This document shows, in pieces, positions 36,021-44,843 of a DNA stretch of 64,000 nucleotides. Location of the stretch: NCBI RefSeq assembly GCF_006503695.1, contig NZ_SBIK01000012.1:33928-97927 (forward strand), written 5' to 3'. Numbering within the stretch: the first letter of the stretch is position 1; each line of letters starts with the position of its first letter. The translations under genes and the position numbers were made by a program. The notes below the pieces were generated by a model. It did no database searches, had not been told where the DNA came from, and saw only the letters and a program-made list of their open reading frames with translations. The stretch is from Tepidiphilus succinatimandens (GTDB lineage: Bacteria > Pseudomonadota > Gammaproteobacteria > Burkholderiales > Rhodocyclaceae).

Positions 36021-38807
36021 TCAGGGCAAGGAGATCGGCTTGCCGATCGCGTATCCTTGCAGGTAGTCGACGCCCAATCGCTCCAAGGTTTGCGCGATCT
36101 CGGGGGTGCTGACGAATTCGGCCACGACCTGCATCTCGGTTTCGTGGGCGAAATGGACGGCGGCGGCGATGACCCGCCGGACTTTTTCTTCTTGCACCAC
36201 CTTGGTGACGAGCGAACCGTCGAGTTTGAGGTAATCGGGCGAGAGTTCGATGAGGGTGGCGAGATTGGAGTAGCCGCTGCCGAAATCGTCGACGGCAAGC
36301 TGTGCGCCATGGCGGCGGATGTCTTCGGCAAAGGCGCGCACGCGGGCGAAATCCTCGATGGCTTCGCTTTCGGTGATCTCGAAGATGAGCCGCTCGCCTT
36401 GGTGCTTTTTCAATTGATCGAGAAGGTAGGCATAGGTTTCGCCGTCGGCGAGGTCGATTGCCGAGAGGTTGATCGAGATCTGGCTGCCGGTGCGCCGGGC
36501 CGCCTCCAGCGCCAGGTCGAAGACGCGGCGGGTGAGGCGGCCGTAGTGGCCCGTGGGCTTGACGATGTCGAGGAAGACGCCGGGAGAGAGGATTTGCCCC
36601 TGGCGGTCGTACAGGCGCACGAGCGCTTCGTATTTGGGTGGATGCTGCGCCGGCCGCACGGGGACGATGGGTTGGAAATGGCAAAGGATGCGGGATTCGG
36701 CCAGCGCCGCTTTGACTTCGTTGATCCAGAAGCGGTTGTTGAGGTAGGACTGGTCCTGGGCGTTGAAGGCGGGGATGCGGTCGCGCACCCCGCTTTCCTT
36801 GGCCTTGTGCAGCGCCGCCTCGGCGAGCGCGAGCAGGTGGTCATCGCCCTTGGCAATGCCGAAATAGAGGTCGATGTCGACTTCTTCGCCGTCCATGCCG
36901 GGCATGGGCAGAGTGCGCAGCGCGCGGCTGGCGGCGAGCAGTTCGGCCTCGAACGCGGAAAGGGAGAGCCCGTCGGGCGGGATGAAGGCGAAACCGGCGC
37001 CATAGTTGCGATAGATGCGGATACCGAGCGGCTGGAGTCGCTGCTGCAGACGCACGGCCAGTTCGATGATCAACCGGTCGCCCGCCTCGAAACCGTAGTA
37101 GTCGTTGATCGACTTGAAGGCGGCGATGTCGGCCAAGGCAAGGAGGCGGCAGTGACCGCGTTCGAGGTCTTCGATGAGCTGGTTGCGGTTGGGCAGGCCG
37201 GTAAGGCGGTCGGTGCGCTGCTGCTCGAGGAGCTGCTGGCTGACGATGATCTCGGTGATGTCCTTGGCGATGCCGATGTATTCGACGGTGTCGCCGTTCT
37301 CGTCGAACAAGGGGATGATGGTCGCCTTGAGATAGTAGGTGTGCCCTTCCTTGCTGCGGTTCTGGATGATGCCGCGCCAGATCTGCTTGTCCGCGAGGGT
37401 GCGCCATATCTCTTCATAGACCGCCCGCGGCATGTCGGGATGGTGCAGGAGGCGGTGCGTGTGGCCGATGAGCTCTTCGGCCCGATAGCCGCTGACGCGC
37501 TCGAAGAGGGCATTGACGTAGGTGATGCGCCCTTGGAGGTCGGTGCGCGAGACGATGGCGCTCTGATCGAGGGCGTAGCGGTACTGTTCGAGAAAGGTGA
37601 GGGAGTGGGAGAGCTCCTGGGAGGTGACGTCGCTCAGGCGGGCGAGGGCGCGCAGCGTGAGATTGGGTTCGGGCAGATGGCGCGGCAAGGAGATGGGGCG
37701 CGGCCGGATCGTGTCCGTCTCGGCGAGCACCACCAAGGTACAGGTCATGTTGAGCAGGCGGTTGTCGCCGGGAAGGTGGAAGAATTCGCCGTAGGTGAAG
37801 AATCCCGCCGCCGGCGCCAGGGCAGCGAGGGGGGCGAGTTCGAGCGGGGTGTGTTCCCCCAGGTAGAGCCGGCGGCCGAGGCAGGAGAACACATAGACGG
37901 CTTCGGCGGGCACGCTGCGGCTAAGCTGCTGGGCGGTGGCGTGGGCGCGCTCGAGGAGGGTGAAGATGTCGCCGACGCCGAAGCGCACCGGCTGTTCGGG
38001 GCGCAGGGTTCCACCGAAGCGCAAGGCGCCATCCTCGCTCAGCCCTACGGGAAGGCGGGCAACGTCGAGGCCGCGCTGACGGGCGATGAGGGGAAACGCG
38101 GCCAGTGACAGGGGGATCTGCTGCAGGACTTCTTCGCCGAGGTAGTGGCGGTACACGTCGAGCACGGGCTTGCCGTCGATTTCATTGACGTATTCCCCGT
38201 GGCTGCGCGTCAGACGCATGGGCTTGCCCGCCGGGGTGAAGTTGAGGAGCGAGGCGGTGTGCAGGCGCAAGCGCTCCCCGCTCAGGGCGGCGAGCACTAC
38301 GCCGCGCGAGTGGACGTCGTTGCCGTGGATGACGAAAGAGCCTCGAAAGAGAACGGTGTCGGCAGCGATGCCGCCGGCCACGACCAGATCGGGGGCGGTG
38401 CGCGCGAGCCCTTCGAGGAAGGCTTCGGGATTTTCATGCAGGATGTTGCCGAAGGCGAGCAGGAGCCGGACTCCACGGGCGGCGAGTTCGGCGCCGAGCC
38501 GCTCTCCATCCGCGGCCTCGGCCTGGGGAAGGTAGCGCGTCTCGATCTGCGTGTGCTCGAAGATCGACACCGAGAGCACGACGCCTTCGTCGTGGACGCG
38601 CTCCCCAGCGATCGCGCCGGCCGTGGAGGCGCCGATCACGGCAAAACCGTGCAACGCCTGCAGGCGCTCGAGCACGGGACGCACCTGCTGCGGTTCAGCC
38701 GCCGCTGTGAAGACCTGGACGAGCCCCCGCCGGCGGGCAAGCCCGTGCGTGTCGATGAACGCCTCGAGTTCGGCGGCGTCGCGATAGACGTGGAGAAGGT
38801 GTTCCAT
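36021..38807 (-). CDS. FIST-PAS-GGDEF-EAL signalling protein, GGDEF degenerate
   Basis: 928 residues, no TM helix seen, so cytoplasmic. Order: FIST_N about 25-220 and FIST_C about 220-375 (ligand-sensing domains thought to bind amino acids), PAS about 415-530 (ITYVNALFERVSGYRAEEL, a haem- or flavin-type fold unclear), GGDEF about 540-690, EAL about 700-925. The GGDEF signature is replaced by NYGAGFAF, so cyclase activity should be lost. EAL residues are intact: YEALVRL, EITESEA, DDFGSGYSN, YLKLDGS, VVAEFVS and LQGYAIG. It is therefore expected to be a c-di-GMP phosphodiesterase controlled by FIST/PAS input. Neighbouring chemoreceptor suggests a motility link. Confidence 0.9.
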   Translation of the reverse strand: MEHLLHVYRDAAELEAFIDTHGLARRRGLVQVFTAAAEPQQVRPVLERLQALHGFAVIGASTAGAIAGERVHDEGVVLSVSIFEHTQIETRYLPQAEAADGERLGAELAARGVRLLLAFGNILHENPEAFLEGLARTAPDLVVAGGIAADTVLFRGSFVIHGNDVHSRGVVLAALSGERLRLHTASLLNFTPAGKPMRLTRSHGEYVNEIDGKPVLDVYRHYLGEEVLQQIPLSLAAFPLIARQRGLDVARLPVGLSEDGALRFGGTLRPEQPVRFGVGDIFTLLERAHATAQQLSRSVPAEAVYVFSCLGRRLYLGEHTPLELAPLAALAPAAGFFTYGEFFHLPGDNRLLNMTCTLVVLAETDTIRPRPISLPRHLPEPNLTLRALARLSDVTSQELSHSLTFLEQYRYALDQSAIVSRTDLQGRITYVNALFERVSGYRAEELIGHTHRLLHHPDMPRAVYEEIWRTLADKQIWRGIIQNRSKEGHTYYLKATIIPLFDENGDTVEYIGIAKDITEIIVSQQLLEQQRTDRLTGLPNRNQLIEDLERGHCRLLALADIAAFKSINDYYGFEAGDRLIIELAVRLQQRLQPLGIRIYRNYGAGFAFIPPDGLSLSAFEAELLAASRALRTLPMPGMDGEEVDIDLYFGIAKGDDHLLALAEAALHKAKESGVRDRIPAFNAQDQSYLNNRFWINEVKAALAESRILCHFQPIVPVRPAQHPPKYEALVRLYDRQGQILSPGVFLDIVKPTGHYGRLTRRVFDLALEAARRTGSQISINLSAIDLADGETYAYLLDQLKKHQGERLIFEITESEAIEDFARVRAFAEDIRRHGAQLAVDDFGSGYSNLATLIELSPDYLKLDGSLVTKVVQEEKVRRVIAAAVHFAHETEMQVVAEFVSTPEIAQTLERLGVDYLQGYAIGKPISLP

Positions 38808-38893
38808 CGGGTCCTCGGTAGGCGGGGAGAGGCCCCCGCCGACAAGGCGTAACTATAACCCGACGAACGTCTATTCCTCCCCGTGCATGACGA

Positions 38894-40510
38894 TCACGCG
38901 CGGAAGGAGTGCTGCAGCCCCTCTTCGGCCTGTCGCGCGACTTCGAGGAGGAGTTTCGCCTTTGCTTCGCTGTCGCCGGCCCGCTCGGCCGCCCCGTCGG
39001 CCGCCTGCGCCGCCTGTTCGACCTGCTGGGCGAGCAGCTGCGCCGCCTTGGCTTGTTCCTCGATGGCGTGCGACATGGAAGAGACCGCCTCGCGCGCCGC
39101 GTCGATCGCCGAGGAGATGGCGCGCAGTTCGCCTTCGACGCTGGCGGCGAGCGTCTCGCCCTCCTCGACCCGCTCGCGCACCTGGGCCATCTGGGCGCCG
39201 GCGTCGTTGGATTGCTGCTGGACCTGGTCGATGATCTCGCGGATCTCGCGGGTGGACGCAGCGGTGCGTTCGGCAAGCTTGCGCACTTCGTCGGCGACCA
39301 CGGCAAAGCCGCGCCCGTATTCTCCGGCCCGCGCGGCTTCGATGGCGGCGTTCAAGGCGAGCAGATTGGTCTGGTCGGCGATTTCCTGGATCGCCTGGGC
39401 GATCGAGGAGATGCGCTGCGCCTGTTCGATGAGGGCCGAGACGGCCGTTCCCGCCCGTTGCGTGATCTCGACGATGTCGCGCATCTGGTGCGCCGTGCGC
39501 TCGATGATGGCCACGCCAGTGAGGCTGCGCTGCTGCGATTGCGCGGCGCGCTCGTCGGCGAGGTGAGCCATTTCGTTGAGCCGGTCGATGTTGGCCGAGA
39601 GTTCCTCGATGGCGGCGGCCATCTTCTCCGCGTTCTCGGCGGCCAAGGCGGCGGCACGGCGGGCTTCGGCCGCGTCCGTGCTTTGTTCCTCCGCGGCGGA
39701 GCGCACCCGGGCCAAGACGGCTCGCTGGGCGAGGACCAGGTCGCGGATGGCGTCGCGCAGGCGCCCGATGGCGGCGATGATGCGGCCGAGTTCGTCGTCG
39801 GAGGCAGGCGGCAATACCGCGGTGAGATCACGCCGGTCGACCACCGCGCCCACCGCCTCTTCAGCCTCGGCCAAGCGGCGGCGCAGCATGCGATCCATCA
39901 TGATCCCCAAGACCAGCGCGAAAGCAACCATCGCTGCCGAAGAGACCGTCACCATGGTGGACCAGAACGCCGCCTCGCGGCGATATTTTTCGAATTCCTC
40001 GTCGTTGGCCTTTTCACGCCAGGCGATACGCTTTTCTAGCCTCGCCTTGAGGTCGCGCCAGGCGGGGTTGAGCTCTCGCAGCACGATTTGACGCGCCTGC
40101 TCGATGTCGCCCCGATCGACCGCCGCCTGCAAGCGCTGCACCGCCGGCACGACGCGGTTCTTCCAGTCGCTGACCATCCCCTGCAGGTCTTCGCGGACTT
40201 CCTTGCGCCGGGCCTTGGCAATGACCCCTTCGAGCAGGCGGGGGAATTCCTCCAGCGTCCTGGACAGGTTCTCCTTAGCTTGGGCATCTTCAGGCAGCAG
40301 CACGATGCCCCGGGCCGCGGCCTGCAGCTGGATGCCGGCGCGGTTGGCTTCGCGCATGTCGACGGTATTGGGCAGGATGGTCGTCTGCGTCGTGAGCAGG
40401 TGGCCGGCGAGCATGTCGCGCGTGTACCAGGATACCCAGCCCGTGGCCGCACTGCCGAGCACGATTGCTCCCATGCTGGCCATGAGGGCGGTGCGTAGTT
40501 TGAGCGCCAT
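38894..40510 (-). CDS. Methyl-accepting chemotaxis protein
   Basis: 538 residues: TM1 about 10-30, a four-helix-bundle-like periplasmic domain about 31-190, TM2 about 190-212, HAMP-like region, then the MCP signalling domain with the invariant hairpin tip [34 protein letters not shown] follows. No C-terminal CheR/CheB pentapeptide. Expressed from a FliA-type promoter upstream, so it belongs to the flagellar regulon. Ligand unknown. Confidence 0.93.
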   Translation of the reverse strand: MALKLRTALMASMGAIVLGSAATGWVSWYTRDMLAGHLLTTQTTILPNTVDMREANRAGIQLQAAARGIVLLPEDAQAKENLSRTLEEFPRLLEGVIAKARRKEVREDLQGMVSDWKNRVVPAVQRLQAAVDRGDIEQARQIVLRELNPAWRDLKARLEKRIAWREKANDEEFEKYRREAAFWSTMVTVSSAAMVAFALVLGIMMDRMLRRRLAEAEEAVGAVVDRRDLTAVLPPASDDELGRIIAAIGRLRDAIRDLVLAQRAVLARVRSAAEEQSTDAAEARRAAALAAENAEKMAAAIEELSANIDRLNEMAHLADERAAQSQQRSLTGVAIIERTAHQMRDIVEITQRAGTAVSALIEQAQRISSIAQAIQEIADQTNLLALNAAIEAARAGEYGRGFAVVADEVRKLAERTAASTREIREIIDQVQQQSNDAGAQMAQVRERVEEGETLAASVEGELRAISSAIDAAREAVSSMSHAIEEQAKAAQLLAQQVEQAAQAADGAAERAGDSEAKAKLLLEVARQAEEGLQHSFRA

Positions 40511-40548
40511 CGCTTTGCTCCCAGAGATTCGAGGTTCGACTGTGTGGG

Positions 40549-40575
40549 TTATCGACCATTGGGGGAAAAACTTGA
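40549..40575 (-). promoter_or_regulatory. Sigma-28 (FliA) promoter of the chemoreceptor gene
   Basis: Read leftward: TCAAGTTT (40575-40568), an 11-base spacer, GTCGATAA (40556-40549). The consensus is TAAAGTTT-N11-GCCGATAA, so 14 of 16 positions match with exact spacing. It lies 38 bases before the start codon. Confidence 0.85.
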
Positions 40576-40678
40576 GCCCCTGCCGGCCCTGGCACGAACT
40601 TTTGTCTCACTGCAGCATCCGAATGGGCAAGACGGAGCATGCTATGATCGATCATTTGGATTTGCTCGGGGAATATCG

Positions 40679-41128
40679 GTGATCGTCGTCGATCTGCTAT
40701 GCGCTTCGACGCATCGTTTCGAGGGGTGGTTTCCCTCGGCCGAAGCGCTGGAGGCGCAACTGGCCCAAGGCGCGGTGCGCTGCCCGCTGTGCGGCAGTGC
40801 CGAGGTGCGCCGCTTGCCCAGCGCCCCCTACGTGCATACCGGCGAGCGCGGCGCAGACACGCCCGAACCGTCCCCGCCCGCTCCGGCCCCGGCCACGGTC
40901 GCACCCGATCCGCAGCGCCTGGCGCAGCTGTGGCAGACCCTGCGCGCGCTGGGGCGGCAGGCCGAGGACGTGGGGGTGCGCTTCCCCGAAGAGGCGCGCC
41001 GCATTCACCGCGGCGAAGCCGATGCGCGCCCCATCCGGGGCCAGAGCAGCGCCGAAGAATTCCTCTCCTTGCTCGAGGAAGGCATCGAGGTGTTGCCTCT
41101 GCCGCCACTCGACGAGGAGATGCACTGA
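40679..41128 (+). CDS. DUF1178 family protein
   Basis: 149 residues from a GTG at 40679 with GGGGA upstream. The N-terminus MIVVDLLCASTHRFEGWFPS and CPLCGS are the family hallmarks: a small zinc-ribbon-like part with Cys pairs, then a proline-rich linker and the conserved C-terminal region GRQAEDVGVRFPEEARRIHRGEA. The function of DUF1178 is unknown. The frame is open upstream but without a better start. Convergent with pncB, 11 bases apart. Confidence 0.88.
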   Translation: MIVVDLLCASTHRFEGWFPSAEALEAQLAQGAVRCPLCGSAEVRRLPSAPYVHTGERGADTPEPSPPAPAPATVAPDPQRLAQLWQTLRALGRQAEDVGVRFPEEARRIHRGEADARPIRGQSSAEEFLSLLEEGIEVLPLPPLDEEMH

Positions 41129-41139
41129 TTCACGGGCTC

Positions 41140-42477
41140 TCAATGCGCTTCGGCATCGAGCCGTGCCGCCAGCGCCTGCAGTTCGCCGGAAATCGTCACG
41201 GGATACGGCGGGGCGTCTTCGAGCGCGCGCAGCGGTTCCGGTAGCAGGCGCAGCTGGGCGGCGGCGTAGGTGCGGGCCGCCGTGAGCCCGGAAAGGGTAT
41301 CGAGCCGGCACCCGCCGCGCATCACCGGCACGAGGAGCGCCTCCCCTTCCTGCGCTTCGTGCGCCAGCCCCACCACGTCGCCCGCCATGCGCCCTTGGGC
41401 ATCGTAGCGACGCCACACTTGTTTGCGTCCCGGCCAGGTCGCCTTGCCGGCGGAGCGTTTGCGGCGCGGTTTGCCGGCGTATTCCTCGAGCTTGTAGGCG
41501 CAATCGAGATAGGGGACGTCGGCAGAGGTGTCGAGCTTGGTGCCGATGCCGAAGCCATCGATGGGCGCGCCCTGGGCGAGCAGCTCGCGCACGCGGTATT
41601 CGTCCAGATCGCCACTGGCGAAGACAATGGTGCGCTGCAAGCCCCCCTCGTCGAGGATGCGACGCACGCGGCGGGCGAGTTCGCCCAGATCGCCGCTGTC
41701 AATGCGCACCCCCTGAATGCGGATTCCCTCGGGTTCGAGTTCCTTGGCGAGCGCCACCACCTTGCGCGCGGCGGCTTCCGTATCGTAAGTGTCGATGAGC
41801 AGCACCACGTTGCCGGGTTGCGCCCGGGCAAACCCGCGAAAAGCCTCCAGCTCGTCGTCGTGCGCCTGGATGTAGGAATGCGCCATGGTGCCGTAGAGCG
41901 GGATGCCATAGCGCTGGCCGGCAAGCACCGTGGCCGTGCCGGCAAAGCCGGTGAGCCAGGCCGAACGCGCCGCCAGCACCCCGGCTTCCGCGCCGTGCGC
42001 GCGGCGCAGGCCGAAGTCGACGAGCGTCTTGTCCGGGGCAACCAGCACCGAACGCGCGGCCTTGGAAGCGATGAGGATTTGCAGGTGCAGCAGGTTGATG
42101 AGCCGGCTCTCGATGAGCTGGGCCTGCGGCAGGGGCGCGGTGATGCGCACCACCGGTTCGTTAGGGAAGAAGACCGTACCCTCGGGCATGGCGTCCACGT
42201 CGCCGGTGAAGCGCCAATCGGCCAGCCAGTCGAGGAATTCCGGCGAGAAGCGTCCGCTCGCGCGCAGCCAGTCGATCTCGTCGGTGCCGAAGCGGGCCTG
42301 TTCGAGGAACTCGACCAGCGGCTCGATGCCGGCGGCGACGAGGAAGTTGCGCCCCGGGCGCAGTTTGCGCACGAAGAGTTCGAACACGGCGGTATCGTGC
42401 ATGCCGCGCTCGAAATAGCCCTGCAGCATGGTGAGCTGGTAGAGATCGGTCAGAAGCAGGCTGTGTTCGCTGTCCAT
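41140..42477 (-). CDS. pncB: Nicotinate phosphoribosyltransferase
   Basis: Makes nicotinate mononucleotide from nicotinate and PRPP in NAD salvage. 445 residues: LTDLYQLTMLQGYFE at the N-terminus, FGLRRAHGAEAG, GTMAHSYIQAHDDE with the phosphorylatable histidine, VRIDSGDLGELAR, and FGIGTKLDT for phosphate binding. Last gene of the arsR-archease-rtcB-pncB run, 38 bases after rtcB. The start at 42477 has an AAAGGAT site. Confidence 0.95.
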   Translation of the reverse strand: MDSEHSLLLTDLYQLTMLQGYFERGMHDTAVFELFVRKLRPGRNFLVAAGIEPLVEFLEQARFGTDEIDWLRASGRFSPEFLDWLADWRFTGDVDAMPEGTVFFPNEPVVRITAPLPQAQLIESRLINLLHLQILIASKAARSVLVAPDKTLVDFGLRRAHGAEAGVLAARSAWLTGFAGTATVLAGQRYGIPLYGTMAHSYIQAHDDELEAFRGFARAQPGNVVLLIDTYDTEAAARKVVALAKELEPEGIRIQGVRIDSGDLGELARRVRRILDEGGLQRTIVFASGDLDEYRVRELLAQGAPIDGFGIGTKLDTSADVPYLDCAYKLEEYAGKPRRKRSAGKATWPGRKQVWRRYDAQGRMAGDVVGLAHEAQEGEALLVPVMRGGCRLDTLSGLTAARTYAAAQLRLLPEPLRALEDAPPYPVTISGELQALAARLDAEAH

Positions 42478-42515
42478 CGAAGATCCTTTCTCCCATTCAT
42501 TTTTCTGCTTGCCTC

Positions 42516-43946
42516 TCACCCCTTGATGCACACCAGGGGCACGAGCTTGGCCACCTTGCGCGCGAGCCCGGCGCGGTCGGCCGCATCGACCACGGCGCTC
42601 ACGTCCTTGTACGCTTCGGGCGCCTCTTCGGCCACACCGCGAAACGAGGGGCTGCGCACGATCACGCCGCGGCGCGCGAGCGATTCGACCACTTCCCTTC
42701 CCTGCCAGCGCTTGAGCGCCTGCTGCCGGCTCATTGCCCGTCCGGCGCCGTGGCAGGCGGAGCTGAAGGCGAGCGCCTCGCTCTCGCGGGTGCCGACGAG
42801 TACGTAGGAAGCCGTGCCCATGCTGCCGCCGATGAGCACCGGCTGACCCACGGCACGCAGCGCCTCGGGCAGTTCCGGATGCCCCGGACCGAAGGCGCGC
42901 GTCGCCCCCTTGCGATGCACGTAGAGCGTACGCTTGCGCCCGTCGACCTCGTGCGTTTCCACTTTACAGGTGTTGTGCGAGACGTCGTAGAGCAACGGCA
43001 GCGACAGGCCAGTGAAGAATTCGGCGAAGACCTTGCGGGTGAGGTGGGTGAGGATCTGGCGGTTGGCGAGCGCGCAGTTGATGGCCGCGCGCATCGCCCC
43101 CAGATAGCGCTGCCCCACGGGCGAAGTGATGGGCGCACAGGCCAACTCCCGGTCCGGCAAAACGATGCCGTAGCTCTTCGCCGCCAGCGCCATCTCTTTG
43201 AGGTATTCGGTGCCGATCTGATGCCCCAGTCCCCGAGAACCGCAGTGGATGCTCACCACCACCTGGTCGCGCACCAGGCCAAAGGCCGCCGCCGTGGCCT
43301 CGTCGTAGATCTCGGCCACGCGCTGCACTTCGAGGTAGTGGTTGCCCGAGCCGAGCGTGCCCATCTCCTCGCGCTGGCGCTTCTTTGCCTGCGCCGAGAC
43401 GGCCTTGGGATCGGCCCCGGCCATGCAGCCGTGCTCCTCGATGCGCTCCAGGTCGGCCGCTTCGCCGTAGCCCTGCGCCACTGCCCAGCGCGCCCCGCCA
43501 CGCAGCATGGCATCCATTTCGGAATCCGACAGGCGAATCTGACCCGTGCTGCCCACGCCGGCCGGAATCGCCGCGAAGAGCGCTTCGGCCAGGGGCTCCT
43601 GAACTTCGAGGATCGCTTCGACCGGCAAGCCCGTGAGCAGGCAGCGCACGCCGCAGCTCACATCGAACCCTACCCCTCCAGCCGACACCACGCCGCCCTC
43701 GTCCGGATCGAAAGCGGCCACCCCGCCGATGGGAAAGCCATAGCCCCAGTGCGCATCGGGCATGGCGTAAGAGGCGCGCACGATGCCGGGCAAGGTGGCA
43801 ACGTTCGTCGCCTGCTCGCGCACCTTGTCGTCCATCGCCTGCAGCAGCGCCTCGTCGGCGAAGATCTCCACCGGCACGCGCATCGCTCCGCGCGGCGCGA
43901 GCCGCCAGTGACAGGGGCCGAGTCGCTCGAAGCCTTTCAGGTCCAT
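42516..43946 (-). CDS. rtcB: RNA-splicing ligase RtcB
   Basis: Joins RNA 2',3'-cyclic phosphate or 3'-phosphate ends to 5'-OH ends with GTP, for RNA repair. 476 residues with all metal and guanylate features: DAHWGYGFPIGGVAA, GGVGFDVSCGVRC (metal cysteine), GSGNHYLEVQ, SIHCGSRGLGHQIG, YDVSHNTCKVE, and the guanylylated histidine in SACHGAGRAMSR. Preceded by archease with a 10-base gap and an AGGAGAAAAG site, and followed by pncB. Unlike E. coli there is no RtcR activator; the operon starts with an ArsR-type repressor. Confidence 0.96.
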   Translation of the reverse strand: MDLKGFERLGPCHWRLAPRGAMRVPVEIFADEALLQAMDDKVREQATNVATLPGIVRASYAMPDAHWGYGFPIGGVAAFDPDEGGVVSAGGVGFDVSCGVRCLLTGLPVEAILEVQEPLAEALFAAIPAGVGSTGQIRLSDSEMDAMLRGGARWAVAQGYGEAADLERIEEHGCMAGADPKAVSAQAKKRQREEMGTLGSGNHYLEVQRVAEIYDEATAAAFGLVRDQVVVSIHCGSRGLGHQIGTEYLKEMALAAKSYGIVLPDRELACAPITSPVGQRYLGAMRAAINCALANRQILTHLTRKVFAEFFTGLSLPLLYDVSHNTCKVETHEVDGRKRTLYVHRKGATRAFGPGHPELPEALRAVGQPVLIGGSMGTASYVLVGTRESEALAFSSACHGAGRAMSRQQALKRWQGREVVESLARRGVIVRSPSFRGVAEEAPEAYKDVSAVVDAADRAGLARKVAKLVPLVCIKG

Positions 43947-43956
43947 GACTTTTCTC

Positions 43957-44370
43957 CTACACGTCCACGACGCATTGTGCGATCCATTCTTCTCCCTGCC
44001 GCGCCACTTCGAGCGCAGTGAAGGTCGCCCCCTTGGGTTCGACCGCCGGCTGGTGCCGCGACCGATCCACCGGTTCGCCCCAGGCGGTGGCTTCCAGCCG
44101 GTCGCCCTCGATGCGGACCTCGTAGCGGGAAAAGAGCATGCGGCGCGTGGCCATCTCATAGATCAGGGCATTGAGCCAGTCGACGAAAAGGAACTCCGGA
44201 TCGGGCGCCTGGCAGCGGATCGTCACCGGGATGCGCGGCGCGACGAGGGCCGGATCGGTGACGATGGCCGTGAGCGCGAGCCCCGCCTGCGCGAATGCCT
44301 CGGCGAGCGTCGCCCCGCGCCCGCGCACGCCGATGTCCGCTTCGTGTTCGAAATGCTCCCAGCCGTTCAT
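43957..44370 (-). CDS. Archease, RtcB activator
   Basis: 137 residues. [25 protein letters not shown] carries the family's metal-binding Asp, and [24 protein letters not shown] the second signature. The protein ends IAQCVVDV, close to the usual VDI end. Archease speeds RtcB guanylylation and turnover. The start overlaps the arsR stop by four bases. Confidence 0.93.
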   Translation of the reverse strand: MNGWEHFEHEADIGVRGRGATLAEAFAQAGLALTAIVTDPALVAPRIPVTIRCQAPDPEFLFVDWLNALIYEMATRRMLFSRYEVRIEGDRLEATAWGEPVDRSRHQPAVEPKGATFTALEVARQGEEWIAQCVVDV

Positions 44371-44732
44371 GGTTCTCCTGGATGCTCCATGGAAGGCGCA
44401 TCCTGCCGCCATGCCTGAGGCACTTGCGCCGCCTGCAACAGGCGCCGCGCCAAGTTGCCGCACACCAGCTCGCACAGGGCATAGACCGAAGGATCGGCGA
44501 TGCGGTAATAGACCGTAGTGCCCTGGCGCCGGCGCTCGAGCAGACCGTGCTTGGTCATGAGCGAGAGGTGGCGCGAGATGTTGGCTGCAGTATAGCCGCA
44601 GCGCTGGGCGATTTCACCGACACTGCGCTCCCCTTCCTGCAGCAGGTTGAGGATGTGCAGGCGCGTGGGCTCGGAGAGCACCTGGAAGTAGCCGGCGACC
44701 TGTGCCATGATTTCAGAAGGAATTTTTTCCAT
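44367..44732 (-). CDS. ArsR/SmtB-family transcriptional regulator
   Basis: 121 residues: winged helix with [41 protein letters not shown] and wing [20 protein letters not shown]. Cysteines lie at the start of the recognition helix (QRCG) and in the last helix ([10 protein letters not shown]). Such a C..C-x3-C set could sense metal or thiol/persulfide chemistry, but it is neither the classic ArsR CxCxxC nor a clear BigR pattern. The start at 44732 has a GGAG site; ATG at 44774 would add a 14-residue extension overlapping the operator. First gene of the RNA-repair operon and divergent from the RND operon. Confidence 0.9.
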   Translation of the reverse strand: MEKIPSEIMAQVAGYFQVLSEPTRLHILNLLQEGERSVGEIAQRCGYTAANISRHLSLMTKHGLLERRRQGTTVYYRIADPSVYALCELVCGNLARRLLQAAQVPQAWRQDAPSMEHPGEP

Positions 44733-44777
44733 CGTCGGGCTCCATTGCGACGGCAGGTAGCGCGATTCGAACACTAG

Positions 44778-44806
44778 TTGACTATTTAGTCAAACGATTA
44801 AATAAT
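44778..44806 (+). promoter_or_regulatory. Promoter and operator dyad of the RND operon
   Basis: Perfect dyad TTGACTA-tt-TAGTCAA (44778-44793). Its left arm is also the -35 hexamer TTGACT, and AATAAT at 44801-44806 is a good -10 at 17 bp. A repressor bound here would block the rightward promoter and probably the leftward arsR promoter too. Binding by the adjacent ArsR protein is inferred. Confidence 0.8.
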
Positions 44807-44843
44807 AAAGCCGAAGAACGCCCGCCAGGAGAGGGAGGAGAAC

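Noticed and set aside
35382..38108. 908-codon open frame antisense to the FIST-PAS-GGDEF-EAL gene
   Set aside because: Same artefact of GC-rich third positions; the opposite strand has clear domain motifs throughout.
40590..40612. Sigma-54-like TGGCACG..TTGT sequence upstream of the DUF1178 gene
   Set aside because: The distance between the GG and the second dinucleotide is 11 bases instead of 10 and the -12 element is TTGT, so it does not fit.
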